60,989 nucleotides of DNA from Gyrodactylus bullatarudis (GCA_012064415.1 SSNU01000207.1:129849-190837); one strand, 5' to 3'. Positions 45,355 through 57,388 are shown, counted from the stretch's first letter. Numbers and translations: made by a program. Notes: generated by a model not told the origin, from the letters alone.

Positions 45355-48300
45355 TTATTTGAAATGTTTCTTGAAAAAGTTTGAGACAACTTTGCCCCGG
45401 GAGCTCTTAGAAATTGTATTGAAGAGGCTCTCTCTGCGTCCTGCAATGGGCAATTGATTTTGATCGATTGGCGAAATAGAAGCTAAACGTCCCGATAACC
45501 TTTTCACCTCTTTCTGAACATTCTTGATCCCAATTTCAATAGCGCTGACCAGACCAACTAACAAATTGTCAATTTGATGATTCAGGGAGACTGATATTTC
45601 AAAGAAACTGGCATTATAAATGTCTGACAATGTTTTTCCTTCTATAATACAAAAGCATCAAATGAAATCTATATGTTACAGTTAAAGTAATGAATTAGGG
45701 AATATCAAAACTCCCTAGTTAATCTTGATAAACCGAGAGCTTTTAGTTAAAGTAATGAATGAATTAAATTTTCATTAGTTTAACTGAAAATTCCCTGAAA
45801 TTATGCACCAAGCATAGTTTGTAAAATCAAGCTTTATTCAAGTAATATATTTCAAAGTTAAAATTAATTTAGATCCTCATTTTTACTATCACAAGAAAGA
45901 GAATAATGGAACTTAAAAGTGTGCAGTATACTATTCTTCTTACATTTGCATGAATTTTTATTTCATGATTTTTTGCAAACACACTTGAAAAATCCTTGCT
46001 AATTCAACCTTATCACTAGGGTCTCAAAAAAATTACCAAATGGAATAAAAATTAGTATCTCATAAACTGAAAAATAAGAAGAAAATGGTACTTTGAAGAG
46101 ATTTTGAGTGAAAAACAGTACTTCACAGTAAATTCTTACAAAATTTGAAGTATTCAAATCTTGTGTCATCAAAATTTCTGATTTTTTGTCAAATTTTTTT
46201 CCCCATTTAACTGTTATAGGGCATATTTTACAAAATAAATCCTTATAGTTTAAATTTAGTGCAGAAATTATGATAAGATGAGCAGATACTTTCTTCAGAT
46301 TATTGCAACTCAGTCAGTCCTTTGCTCAGTGTAAAAATAGACCAATTTGTACTATGAAGCCCTACTTGTCACGCATGATATATTTTAAAATGTTGTTAAG
46401 TGTACCTAGTTGAGAATTACACCTTGAAACTAAAATAGCCAGTCATAGAAAAGGATAATACTAAACCATTCGATTAAAATATCCAATCGAACACTAATAA
46501 GACTGATTAAATTTAAATAAAAATAATAGACCAATTTGATTATAATCATTTGATGAGATAAGATAATTATAATACCTTATAGAACCTTAATAGGTGAGAT
46601 AAAATCTCATAGAAATAATTGAATAATTATAGGTTTCATTCTAGTCCACATTATACAGCGAATACTATGTATATTGTACATTGATAATAGATCGAATATA
46701 CAAACTATACTTGATGTATATTTTCAGGGAATTTTCAGTTTAAATTTAATTCATTCATTACTTTAACTAAAAGCTCCCGGTTTATCAAGATTTACTAGGG
46801 AGTTTTGATATTCCCTAATTCATTACTTTAACTGTAACATACATATAGACTTCTCTTATCTTATGTGAATGCCTACCTTCAGAAGTTACAGCTTTGGTAC
46901 GAACAAGATCATTTTTGTTGGCGACAAGAAGGAGAGCACTCGATCGTTTGCTGCAAGAAATGACGGCTTTCAGAATTTCTGAGGCCAATAAAAAAGAGTT
47001 TTTATCATCGACTGCATAAACAACAATGTAGGCGTCGACTGACGGAATTACCTAAAAGAGGACATGTTTTAAATGACTTTTCAATAGTAAAATTCAAAAT
47101 TGAGGTACTTCATTTGAAATATATTTTTAATTTTCTCAACTAGACAAAGAGATATATTCACCATATTGCATAACAGATTCCGTTATCAGATGCAGTATTG
47201 AGATTAAAGTACACTTTGTTTCTGATTAGGCATTCTGTTATCTGTTTATTAATAGAAATTTCTACCAGATTTTTGAAAAATTCACGATTTTTAACCCCTA
47301 TATGACGGCTTAATTTATGGACTTGGGAAAATATCAATACTCTAGAACTTACTTTCGTATCGAAATCATTCATGTTCACAGTGGTATCTGTCATTTGAAT
47401 GGTGGTTGTTTCTCCATCAATTTCAACTTCGAATGAAAATGAGGATTCATCATCAACTATGAATTTAAAAATAATTAATTAATTACTCATAAGTAACAAC
47501 ATGGAAATATTTAAAAAAGAATATGATGGTTGAGTAATTTTAAAAGAGAAAAACTGATAAGAAAATATCATTCTTATATCATTAGCCGTACCTCGAATGG
47601 CTCGATCCTCTTCTACAACATTACTGATTGCAGACTGATCGTTATAAATAAATGAACGTCTCTCTAAGAATGCGACCAAGACTAAGAAGTTAAAAGATCA
47701 AACGCCTCACTTTCGAGTGTTATTTATCAAAATGACATTTTAAAAGCTTATCACAAGTCCAAATGATTAATAACTAATGTGCATTAGGGAAATTAAGGAA
47801 TAAAATACATCAAAGAGACCGAAAAGTTTTATTATGCACTTTTCAAAATTTCCAATCTTCAATTGTTGATAGCCTTCTGTAACCTTGGTTCTTCCTAAAA
47901 TTGAGAGATGGGTTTTGTCTGCTTGTAAGTTTCATCAAGTTTAACCCTTTCGGTGCCGATGGACGTATATGTCCATTTTCCTATTTTTTTGAACCTTCAT
48001 AACTCTGCCAGTTTGATAGGTTTCTGAATCAATTAAAATTTAAATTGACGCCCGCAATGTGAACTTGCATTAGGGTATATTTTTGGCCAAATAACTTTGT
48101 ATCTTCATAGCTAAATTTTGGTTTATATAAAAATTGTGAAATAGTCTTGGCACCGAAAGGGTTAAACGGTACGATCATATGGATATCCCATGTCACTCCT
48201 AGTTTGAACTATCTCTTGGACAAGTTAAGCATTCTTCAATATATATTAGATGAAGCTTGATGAATTCTCAAGATAATCCATTTAACCATAAAGATTCATT

Positions 48301-51300
48301 TAAAGATTAAAATTTCTCTTGTAAGTACATAAAATCTCTTAAATTAAATTTATCATATCATAGTGTATTGATTACAATGTGTGAATATTACTTGAAAAAG
48401 TGTAAACTCTACAGTATTTATAGTGTTCAAAGTTTATTGTCTAATTATTACATCAATACAAATTCTTTAACTTCTTGTACAAGTCTTTTTTGTAAAAAGA
48501 GGAAATATTACCCTATTACACACACCTAGGATGAATTATCTGTAGAGAAAAAGAAACATTTTTCTTATGATTCCACTGAATAGAGAGGGCAGACGATCGA
48601 AGAAGAAGTACGGAATTAGTTCTGATATCCTTATTTGGTAATGTTCTTTAATTTAGTTGAGCAGATTGATTTACAAACACCTTTATAAATCATTTCCGAT
48701 CTCTGAAAGTTGGGAATGGCTTATCCTTACCAAATCTCGACTACGGAGCATCCTTATGATGTAACCTACAAGCGGACGCATTAAAAATAATTTCAGTTCC
48801 GCAGATCTTATTTTGGATCATACTCATTGAGTATTACTCAAATAATGAACTTCTCAACAGATCAACTCTTCTGGTTATTGACCCCTGTCAAACATGGATT
48901 TTTGATTGTTTTCAATAATCAGAAAATATCTCTGACTGTAAAAATTATTTCAGAATTTCTTGAATGGAAATACAAAAAAGATTCAAAGTAAAAAAGGAAA
49001 AAACACCTGTTATAAAAAGGTTGTAAGAATTCAATTTCATTAGACATGATGCATTTTGTCTGGCGTGAAGTATTAGACATGATCTTGTTCAATCCTACCT
49101 ATAGTTTATCGAAAAATGAACCTTGTGATTTTACGAATGCAGTTAACTTGATTCATATTGATAAACCTTTCAAAAAAGATTGTCTAGATTGTATTTATAA
49201 ATCATGTTTTGCCATCTTGTAACTTTTTCGAATTAATCAAAGATTGAAGATTATTAGCATTATAAATATGATTGATTATTATTGAAATAATCTTTGATTT
49301 GTGATCGGTACGAATTTACTACTAAAGGGGACACTTAAAATGATCGCCTCTCCAGAATACCAAAAAATTCTTCAAAAAAAATTCATACAAAATGGCATAC
49401 GTAAATAAAGATTTTAGACATATCATTCCAGAATCATCTCAAGGAACTGAATTGGATTCCGGATGAAAATCGAGAATTCGGAAAATCTAGTGCTGATATC
49501 GTATTTCAGTTCTCGGTATTCATCTTATCGAATACATGTCGACCTTATCGAATAAAACCAAAATAGACATCGAATTAAGACTATACATGCCCAGTAGCCC
49601 TTTCAAGATTAAGTGGCTGCATTAATTAATTTTAATATAGTGGTATGACAGAAAAAGTTAACAGCCAGTTAATAGATTCTTTAGCGTATTTTTTCATACA
49701 AGTGAAATGTTAATCACAAAATTCATGTGAATAAGTCTTTATTCCATATCCTCCAATGGCTCAGACAACTAAGTAAGAGAAGTCAAAACACACTACTATT
49801 AAAATGAAATTCTTTCATACTTTGGAATTTTTCCCTTTCCAATTAGAATACTTGACTATGTTTTCAGACTCTGAGTAATTGCTTAGGGATTTTAAATTAA
49901 ATTATGAAGAAATATTCAATGCCATTCCAACGTAAAGATGTTTTCAAGATTCCAAACAATTCATAGATTAAAACTTGAATACTCTTTTGAATTCCAAAAA
50001 GTTTACAAGGATTTTAAGTTGAGCTTATTACTCAGTATCGACTACCAATTAAAAAGTTCTGTTAGTCTCAAGAATACCTCTCAAGAGTAACAAGATAATA
50101 ATTGATGTGTTTGGAAAAATTTTATCGTTCAAAAGTTACAATGGATTTACAAGACATTGATATCAGAGCGATAATTTATTCAAGGTCGAAGCTTGCCTTA
50201 CATACGATGAAAAAAAATAAATAAAAGAATAATTTTAATTTAATTTTCCCCAAAAATGAAAATAATCTACACTTTGATACAGATTCCTAAAAATAAGAAA
50301 GTCGATTTCAACAAAAAAGGATTTTTAAGATAATCTTGAATAACTAGAATCTATCAAAATTAATGAAATTTTCGGTAATGCTCTAGTTCGGGAACGACGC
50401 AAAATTTTATCTACGGGCGTATTACACATGAGCCAATGAAAATCAAGTAGGTCCTTAAGTACTATTCTTTTCCTATTATGGCCTATTTAGATATGTTACC
50501 GTTAATCTTGTTACTCTTGATAGTCTTAAGACTAACGGATTGGTTTGTTAAACTTGTTACTCGGTAACAAGATTAACTGGAATCTTTGATAGTCTTAAGA
50601 CTATCAGGTAATCTTTGAATAATTTGATAAATTTGAATTAAATAAGGCTTTGTTAAGGCTATGAAGATTTTACATCAAACAATCCAATTGTGTAGGGTCT
50701 GAAATTGAGACTTCTTATACAGTGCAATGCTAAACTCATGCATTCCAGAGAAAAAGACGTATCAAGTGTTGAAATTCAGCCAACAGTATTAATTTTACGT
50801 AAGGATTTTATCTCAATAGTTCGTCAAATTTGTTACCCAGTTTTAGGAATAACTAGTTAGTGATCTTACTATAAATTTCTTCTCATCACGTATTTTCATT
50901 TGTTGATTCACGTCTATTCTTTAAATGAGGAATATTTGAAGGACTATTTTTTACCATTTAAAGCCCTTAAGACTATCAGGTAGTCTTAAGACTATCAAGA
51001 GTAACAAGAGTAACGCCAACATATATATCCTGAATGAAAGCTCTTGTAAAATTCTGAATAAAAATGTGCAGTCGCTTAGTTACAACATACTATGTACATA
51101 GACAACTTCTTCTCAAGATATGGATGATATGGGATTGTATGAATAGAACTCATAGTAGAGTTATTATTGTAAACCATTTTCATGAGAAATGATCATTCGG
51201 ATAACCCTTATAGTACTATTACAATGGGTCATTTTGATCCATGCCTGTAGCAGTCCTTTCGGGCTAAGGAATGGTTACTGTTCCAGGATCATAACTCTCG

Positions 51301-54300
51301 GATTCGACAGTGCAATGAGTGCTTGTACTAATTCAAATGGCCGTATGTCATCCATGGAGGAAACAGCCAGAGATGCACCTAACCAAGTTATCGCAACTAT
51401 ATCCCATATAAATTTCAACTGGTCTGACAGGAGAAAATACTACTGGGACATTGTGAAGAGGAGAGTAATAGAAATACCGAATGTTGTTAGTTGGATAGAT
51501 GATCAGCCAGATAATTATGATAATTCTGAAACATTCATTCTGAAAAAAACACTAAATAAGTTAGGGGACATTGCTGTTTTGAATGACCAAAGCTACTTGT
51601 GTTACTTCGACCCAGAATTTTACAGAATACCAAATGACGGTGAGATCCATCAAATGTTTTTTGAGCAATATCCATCTTATGACAACCTCAACTTGGGTCG
51701 TAGTCAACTGTTCAGTAAGAACGACTTGGTACTTAGGAATCTTCTGGAGCACTCTCATATGACGTTACTTCAGTGTATCAGTATTTGCATTAGAGATAGA
51801 TTCTGTTGGAGCCTTTACCACTCGAAGAGTACACAGAAATGCGTCATTGTCAAATATTTCGATATCAACCTGGATAAAAGATTCACGTACACTTCTGACT
51901 GGTTGAGATATTCGAAATTCAATGAATAAATTTATCTGTCATAAGAACCAACGCTCAGACTATACTCGTTGTATGCATAGCTTTACAGAAATTCCTGGTA
52001 AGTTTTCCCAAGAATATGCAGAGGAGATAGAATGATTTTTTTTGTTTTTCATCAAAAATCCATATTGGTTTGAAATGTGTTATTGTCAAATATTTCGGTA
52101 TCAACCTGGATAAAAGATTCACGTACACTTCTGACTGGTTGAGATATTCGAAATTCAATGAATAAATTTATCTGTCATAAGAACCAACGCTCAGACTATA
52201 CTCGTTGTATGCATAGCTTTACAGGAATTCCTGGTAATTATTCCCAAGAATATGCAGAGGAGAAGAATGATTTTTTTGTTTTTCATCAAAAATAATATTA
52301 ATTCTGAAAATATATATTGGTATATTATACTGTTTTTGAAATATTTTTAAGTATTGATACTATAATAGAAATTTTTAAAAATATGATACTACTTTGGAAA
52401 ATAATACCGTTCTATTATACTATTGATGAAAATAATGAAAAAATTGATACTAACTTGGTGAATAACCTTAAAAAATTTAAAATTTCATGAATTTTTTAAA
52501 TGAATACCTGAATATTTTTCAAATTCGTCAATCAAGCCTCTAAATCTTTTATTACGCATTCAAAGGCTAAAATAATTATCAATAATTTAATTGAGCGTAT
52601 TTCGTGTGTCTATCTATCGATCATTTATTAAAAAAGATGATAATTCTGCGAATCCATCAGTTTCGCAGTGCACTCATCATGAAATATGCAATTTGGAACA
52701 AATTAATTTATTTCGATTCAACAACTTTCATTTAATTTGTACATGGAATTTCCTGTAATCAAAGTTGTATGTTTACCAAAATCTCAAGAAACACAATGCT
52801 TAACATTTGCGTCTATGTTTCTTTGGACAACTCATTTACATTATCCCTTCATGAGTTCTCCAAATCAATATGTTTCTGATTTTATTTTCTTTTTTCGATT
52901 GTATATAGCTTTCGGACAATCTTTACATGACTGAAAGATTAAAAAGTAAATCAAAACCTCATAAAAATACTCAAGATTTCCCAGTAGTAGCTGTATAAAG
53001 AGGGATTGTAGTGATAAGGAGAAATCTTGGAATTCAATTATTTTACATCCAAGCAAAATTTGATTGATTTTAGAAATCAGATGAGCTATTGATTTTCCTG
53101 GTTAGACGTGGAGAGAGAGAGAGAGAGAAGGGGGGCATAATATCTGAAAAAAAAGCTTTGGCACGTTCTCTCTCTTCCAGAATATTTCATGAAAGTCAGA
53201 TAAATCAATTCAAAATTTTTGGCTTCTCATCAAAGCGTTAAAGTTTTTGTGTAAATTAAAGAAAGTCCATGATACATTTTTCTCTCACCAACAATTATAT
53301 CTAAACGTAATAGATCTGAGCAAGAAAATCATTCATTCACAAGATAGATGTTATAATTATTCTCATAAATCAATATTTATCTACAAACATCCAAGTTGAA
53401 AGTGTAAATTATATGGGAAGTAAAACACAGAGAGCTACAACTCAAATCTTTCATTCTCAGATATCTTTCAGATCATTACAAATGCTATGCTTTGAAGATA
53501 AAAAAAACTCGTTGACTAAATAAGCCTTTGGTTTTTGCCTCTGTTAGCTAATGCATAAATTCGTTTCATTCAAATATTAAATTGATGACTATAAAGAAAG
53601 AATCTCATGATATCTAAAGGATTCATGAAACAAGTCAGGATATATATTAAAAGTGGTTTTTGTTTGTTTACCTTATGAAGCAGATTCAAAGCGGTGAAGT
53701 ATATTGTCAAAATAATTCATTTTGTATCTCAAAAGAAGTCCGCTAATAAATATGAAATCAAGCGGACTTCCTTAAATAATTATCTATTGTATTGTAATAG
53801 TTATTGAGAATGTCTTTAATAGATCAGCTAAAAAAGAATCATATCTTTTAATTGAAAACCATGACAACATCTTGAAAGCTTCTTGAGAGTCTCCTAATTA
53901 GGAATAATAATTCCTCAAGTCTTCTAAGAGAGGATAACACCTGACGCTCAAGACAATCACATACACACACCAATGACTTATCAAGAGCTATTTAACGAAT
54001 GAAAGTAAAAAAACACTAGAAAATTCATAAGAGCATAAATAGATAAACACACATTTTGTATGATATAATATTTTCTGTTGAAATGTTTTAAAATCACTCA
54101 CTAGTATCGTAATCATGATCGATAATGCTCTCAGAGTGGAGAAATTGCTTACACAAGACTGACTTGCCGACATCGACTCCTCCAATAACCTGACATGTCT
54201 TTCTATTAGCATGGACTTCGTTTGTCACCTGATTCGAGTCCTCTATAACACTACAAATCGACGGGGATCTCAGGTAGTTGGGATCAATTTCCTTCTCTGA

Positions 54301-54909
54301 ATCCTTGTGACTCAAACAAACGTTCTTATCACCCCTGTTTACAAGACCTTGTTTTGTACGCTTAAATGATCTAACTCTGATTATATTTTTACCATCATTT
54401 AAATCAAAATTATGTCTGTATTCTTTTGGGGAAGCATCCCTGGAATAATTTAATCCTGGATTTGGTGAGGAGCCCCGTCGTATGTTACTGCTAATATTGT
54501 TCTTCATTATCCCAGGTGATATTGACGGAAGTTGTCGACGTGATGCCTGATGAGTTTCATTCAAAGCAAATGTCGGCAACGTTGGGTATAACGAGTGTCT
54601 ACGAGCCTCAGATGGAGCTGGACTTATCTGATTCACTGGTGAGAGGTATTTTGAGTTATTCGTTAAGCGGTCAGTAGAAGCTTTATGACTAGAAGAGTTC
54701 TTTCTGTTACTAACCAAATGTTTTTCATCCATTTTAAACATTTCATCTGTATTCCCGGAGTATTGAATATTTCTAGAGCCTCGACGTGAATTTTCCCTTA
54801 GACTTGATGCACGATTTCTGTTGATGGTGGGAACTTTTATTGTATCATTACGATACTCTTGGTTATTGTTAGCAATTTGGTAGAACCTTTCAAAGTCATC
54901 ACTGTACAT
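45355..54909 (-). CDS. RGK-family (Rad/Gem/Rem-like) small GTPase
   Basis: Exons 54909-54102, 47681-47592 (possibly optional), 47456-47353, 47051-46877 and 45641-45355; phases join to 487 residues with the 90-nt exon, 457 without. RGK proteins are membrane-associated Ras relatives that inhibit voltage-gated Ca2+ channels and affect the cytoskeleton. A long Ser/Arg-rich N-terminus leads to the hallmark RVRSFKRTKQGLVNRGDKN, then the P-loop GGVDVGKS, a non-canonical G3 region (TDTTVNMND, no DxxG, usual for RGKs), G4 NKNDL and the SASF-like FFEISVSLNHQIDNLLVGL. The basic C-terminal tail ends FFKKHFK with no CAAX box, as in RGKs. A lectin-like gene lies in intron 1 on the other strand. An ATG is used at 54909; an upstream exon cannot be excluded. 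AATAAA at 45088-45093 (-). Confidence 0.9.
45673..46842. mobile_element. TIR transposon filling an RGK intron
   Basis: About 1.17 kb with ~130-bp terminal inverted repeats (45673-45800 and 46725-46842): TTACAGTTAAAGTAATGAAT at the left and its complement at the right, few mismatches. No ORF inside. It occupies all but ~31 and ~34 nt of the intron 45642-46876. A simple target duplication was not resolved. Confidence 0.85.
47592..47681 (-). other. candidate 90-nt cassette exon of the RGK gene
   Basis: Bounded by TTCTTAG acceptor and GTACGG donor, open throughout, and phase 1 at both edges, so inclusion or skipping both keep frame. It would add 30 residues (LERRSFIYNDQSAISNVVEE inside) just after the YDT of the switch I region. 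Canonical RGKs go straight on at this point, so it may be alternative or absent in mature mRNA. Confidence 0.55.
47942..48165. mobile_element. TTAA-flanked MITE family A, complete copy
   Basis: Complete 224-bp element (with TTAA at both ends), inverted termini CCCTTTCGGTGCC and GGCACCGAAAGGG. Serves as the reference for the truncated copy at 4.6 kb. Located in RGK intron 1. Confidence 0.88.
48166..50120. other. RGK intron 1, unannotated part
   Basis: AT-rich intron sequence without a recognised gene. Confidence 0.5.
50121..50195 (+). mobile_element. mariner fragment
   Basis: Matches about 32950-33024 of the mariner element (tatcgttcaaaagtta, attgatatcagagcgataat blocks). No termini. Confidence 0.7.
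50360..50430. repeat. short repeat shared inverted with 12.99-13.06 kb
   Basis: Contains the cgtagataaaattttgcgtc block and flanks in inverted orientation relative to 12995-13060. Both copies lie near members or fragments of the lectin-like family, at 51.2 and 13.4 kb. Confidence 0.65.
50503..51013. mobile_element. TIR element just upstream of lectin gene copy C
   Basis: About 510 bp. Left end CTTGTTACTCTTGATAGTCT and right end AGACTATCAAGAGTAACAAG are inverted repeats, and the palindromic AGTCTTAAGACT recurs several times inside. It ends ~175 bp before the ATG at 51189, so it may contribute promoter sequence. Related blocks lie upstream of copy A (15945-16335). Confidence 0.75.
51189..51929 (+). 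CDS. secreted C-type-lectin-like / PAN-like protein, copy C (QPD)
   Basis: Intronless, 246 residues, nested in intron 1 of the RGK gene on the opposite strand. Signal peptide at residues 1-~18 (TLIVLLQWVILIHAC). Head with CTNSNGRMSSMEETARD, the core FNWSDRRKYYWDIVKRRV, SWIDDQPDNYDN (QPD triplet), and late Cys in LCYFDPEFYR. Tail with CISICIRDRFCWSLYHSKST and a further Cys, then a conserved end LRYSKFNE. It is more diverged than A and B are from each other and shows no tract of near-identity with them. Spacing of all cysteines is kept, so the gene appears to be under selection. Function inferred only. Confidence 0.8.
   Translation: MIIRITLIVLLQWVILIHACSSPFGLRNGYCSRIITLGFDSAMSACTNSNGRMSSMEETARDAPNQVIATISHINFNWSDRRKYYWDIVKRRVIEIPNVVSWIDDQPDNYDNSETFILKKTLNKLGDIAVLNDQSYLCYFDPEFYRIPNDGEIHQMFFEQYPSYDNLNLGRSQLFSKNDLVLRNLLEHSHMTLLQCISICIRDRFCWSLYHSKSTQKCVIVKYFDINLDKRFTYTSDWLRYSKFNE
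51836..52293 (+). repeat. tandem duplication of lectin copy C 3' end
   Basis: The 3' end of copy C plus ~130 bp of flank (51836-52059) is repeated at 52072-52293 with a period of 236 bp and few differences. The second unit is a headless tail, parallel to the orphan fragment at 13.4 kb. Confidence 0.9.
52294..54101. other. RGK intron 1, distal part
   Basis: AT-rich intron sequence with a (GA)n run near 53110-53128. No gene recognised. Confidence 0.5.
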
Positions 54910-55014
54910 TTTTTCAATCCTTGCCAAGGAAAAAAAAGAAATACTTTGCCTCTCTCTATATGGGATATTTTAATATTTCTATTCTAAATAATTTGAATAG
55001 AAGGAAAGAATTTC

Positions 55015-55019
55015 ATTGG
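55015..55019 (-). promoter_or_regulatory. CCAAT box upstream of RGK gene
   Basis: GGCCAATGAAA on the gene strand, 106 bp before the ATG at 54909; matches the spacing seen at INTS6 and the CH gene. Confidence 0.45.
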
Positions 55020-55239
55020 CCAGAAGCACTCTCGACAAATCGTAGTGGGAATTATTCATTGGGGAAAAAAATATTATTAACATTCAAATTTAAGTTGTAA
55101 TTAAATTAACTATTAATTTCGAATTCTACAACTATTTAATTTAAATGTAAAAGTTTCAAACTAACGAATAGGCTGAACTCATTTTTTTCATCCAGATTTG
55201 AGATGCCTACTTCAATTATTGGAAGAAAAATAAATTATT

Positions 55240-55460
55240 TTTTTCACATCATTCAAATTATAATTCGACGCCAAATTCCCATTTTTTGGATGAAAATTTT
55301 TATGCATTTCAAAATTGGAGGATGGCAGAAAGAAGTTTTTCAGGATCAAAATTAGACAAGAAGAAAATTTCCGACTGATCTATCATTTTCAAGTGATTTT
55401 GAGATATCGGAATTTCATTGATTTTCAAGTAGTGAAAAATCGGGGTGAAGCATCAAAACA
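55240..55460. repeat. single-arm relative of the foldback family
   Basis: Shares the 'ttcgacgccaaattcccatttttt', ggaggatggcagaaag and 'ggatcaaaattagacaag' order with one arm of the 6.4-7.0 kb foldback, without the opposite arm. Confidence 0.5.
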
Positions 55461-55549
55461 GATTTAGCATAATTGATTTCATAATTATGATCCAAGTTCT
55501 TCAGATTGACGGCATAGATTGACTATAACGTTGTTCGCTTGCTACCTGA

Positions 55550-55774
55550 CTATGTTGTCTTCTGACTTGTATTGGTATATCTGTAGAAAAAGAAAAGTGC
55601 AACTCTGATAATATAATTCATCACTTGAAGGAAAATTAAAATTAAGATTATAGAATAAAAAACATTTAGATTACCCTGATAAAAATAGTTTGGACTCACA
55701 CAATATTTCGAATACATGTCGTATTCTTCTTCTGGCGTGAGATTTAAAAAAAACTTGAACCTTTGTGTGTCCAA
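55550..55774 (-). CDS. hypothetical small membrane protein (doubtful)
   Basis: A 74-codon frame. The N-terminal half is hydrophilic (MDTQRFKFFLNLTPEEEYDM) and followed by one strong hydrophobic segment (VFYSIILILIFLQVMNYIIR), so a single-pass membrane protein or one exon of a larger one. Its 3' end overlaps a repeat shared with 44.85 kb, which argues for a mobile or decayed origin. No family recognised. Confidence 0.25.
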   Translation of the reverse strand: MDTQRFKFFLNLTPEEEYDMYSKYCVSPNYFYQGNLNVFYSIILILIFLQVMNYIIRVALFFFYRYTNTSQKTT

Positions 55775-56648
55775 TCAAAACATTAAACCAATCAGATTTC
55801 TTCTCAAATTAATTAATCAATCCTAACCAACGATTTCCAATATTTATATCCGTCTTACTACCATTAACAACCTCGTTCAGTTTAATCTCTATTGACTCCA
55901 AAATCATATTTTTATACTTATTCCTCATATTTCCTAGACTTTTTACGTTATTCAAATCTATAATATGATCTGGATTATTAGCCCAGTGTTTAGCTAGTGC
56001 TGACTTGTCTACCTGTACTTTTTCTAAAGTCTTTCTATAGCGAACATTGCTATAGTCAAATTATTGATTTCATAATATACAATTCTGATCCCGAAAAAAA
56101 TTTATTTTGAAAGACTAAAGTACAATAATTATTTGAATACTTCCTAATTACATGTAATAAATAAAAAAACTTGTCTTTTATAATCCAGGTTGTTTCCCTT
56201 GAACATGTCCTTAACGAGCACCCACGAATTTCGTAGAGCCCCTCGGATTAAAATTCCAAAAGGCATTTCAGTGAGAACCAGTTTGAATGTTGGCAGTTCT
56301 TGTAGAATTCCTGGACAGGGTCCATCTCTACAGCAAAATTACTGCTCGGAATAGAGGGAAGAAATCCTGAATAAAATTTTAACAGTTTAATCATCTCCCC
56401 TTTAATTATACATTGATAGATAAATTAACGTGAAATTTAATCTCAGGAATGAATTATATTCCTCAATTCGTTATTATCCAAGACTTTGGATAACTAAAGT
56501 AACGAGAAATATTTTTGTATCAATAGAGTTTGAAGTTTCCTGTATTTTATCTATTTCCGAACGAGAACTAGTTCACTATTACACAGCACATTAAAATCAC
56601 TTTCAGACAGATTAATTTTTCTACTTGATTGTTAAGTAATTTTTCTAA

Positions 56649-56840
56649 TTAATTTTCACGTGTAAGAAACTTTTTAAATAAAAGAATGGAGATTTCCAAA
56701 GATATCATTGCTACAACAATTAGAAGAAGACTTGTTACTACATTTCGAACTGGCAAATAATTTTCTATTTTTTTGATCTTTTCAATTCTAATACTTTCCA
56801 TTCTAGATGAGTCTAAAATATTGGGACATGCTTCGTTCAT
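56649..56840 (-). CDS. hypothetical short ORF with one membrane segment (doubtful)
   Basis: 63 codons, hydrophilic start and a C-terminal hydrophobic stretch (VVTSLLLIVVAMISLEISIL) ending in FKKFLTREN. Not recognised; could be chance in AT-rich DNA or an exon. Confidence 0.2.
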   Translation of the reverse strand: MNEACPNILDSSRMESIRIEKIKKIENYLPVRNVVTSLLLIVVAMISLEISILLFKKFLTREN

Positions 56841-56961
56841 TATTCAGGATCGTTTCGTCGAAAAAAAATCGTTCATGATCTGAACAAGAAAAGTTGATCA
56901 ACTAAAAAAAATTATTGACCTATTGCAGAGCAGATGAGAAGAAATTTTCGATATCAGAATC

Positions 56962-57191
56962 TTAACCTTTTCGGTGCCAAGACTATTTCACAATTTTTAT
57001 ATAAACCAAAATTTAGCTATGAAGATACCAGGTTATTTGGTCAGGTATCTATATATTACTAATGCAAGTCCACATTGTGGGCTTCAATTTAAACTTTAAT
57101 TGATCCAGAAACCAATCAAACTGGTAGAGTTATGAAGGTTCAAAATAATTGGAAAATGGACATATATGTCCATCGGCACCGAAAGGATTAA
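56962..57191. mobile_element. TTAA-flanked MITE family A, inverted copy
   Basis: Complete 230-bp copy, termini TTAACCTTTTCGGTGCC and GGCACCGAAAGGATTAA, reverse orientation relative to 47942-48165. Confidence 0.85.
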
Positions 57192-57388
57192 GCGAGCAAC
57201 TTTGTGACCTCAAAATTGGAAGAAAATTCCATACAATGAGGTAGGGACCCTCATAACTATTACATAATTATAATCGGTGGTCACTAGGCTCCATCTTCCC
57301 CGAACAACTCACGAGAATGCTTACTACACATAGTTTAACACCCTAATGATGAAGAGAATTGATGATTTCATGAAAAGACAGATATAAT

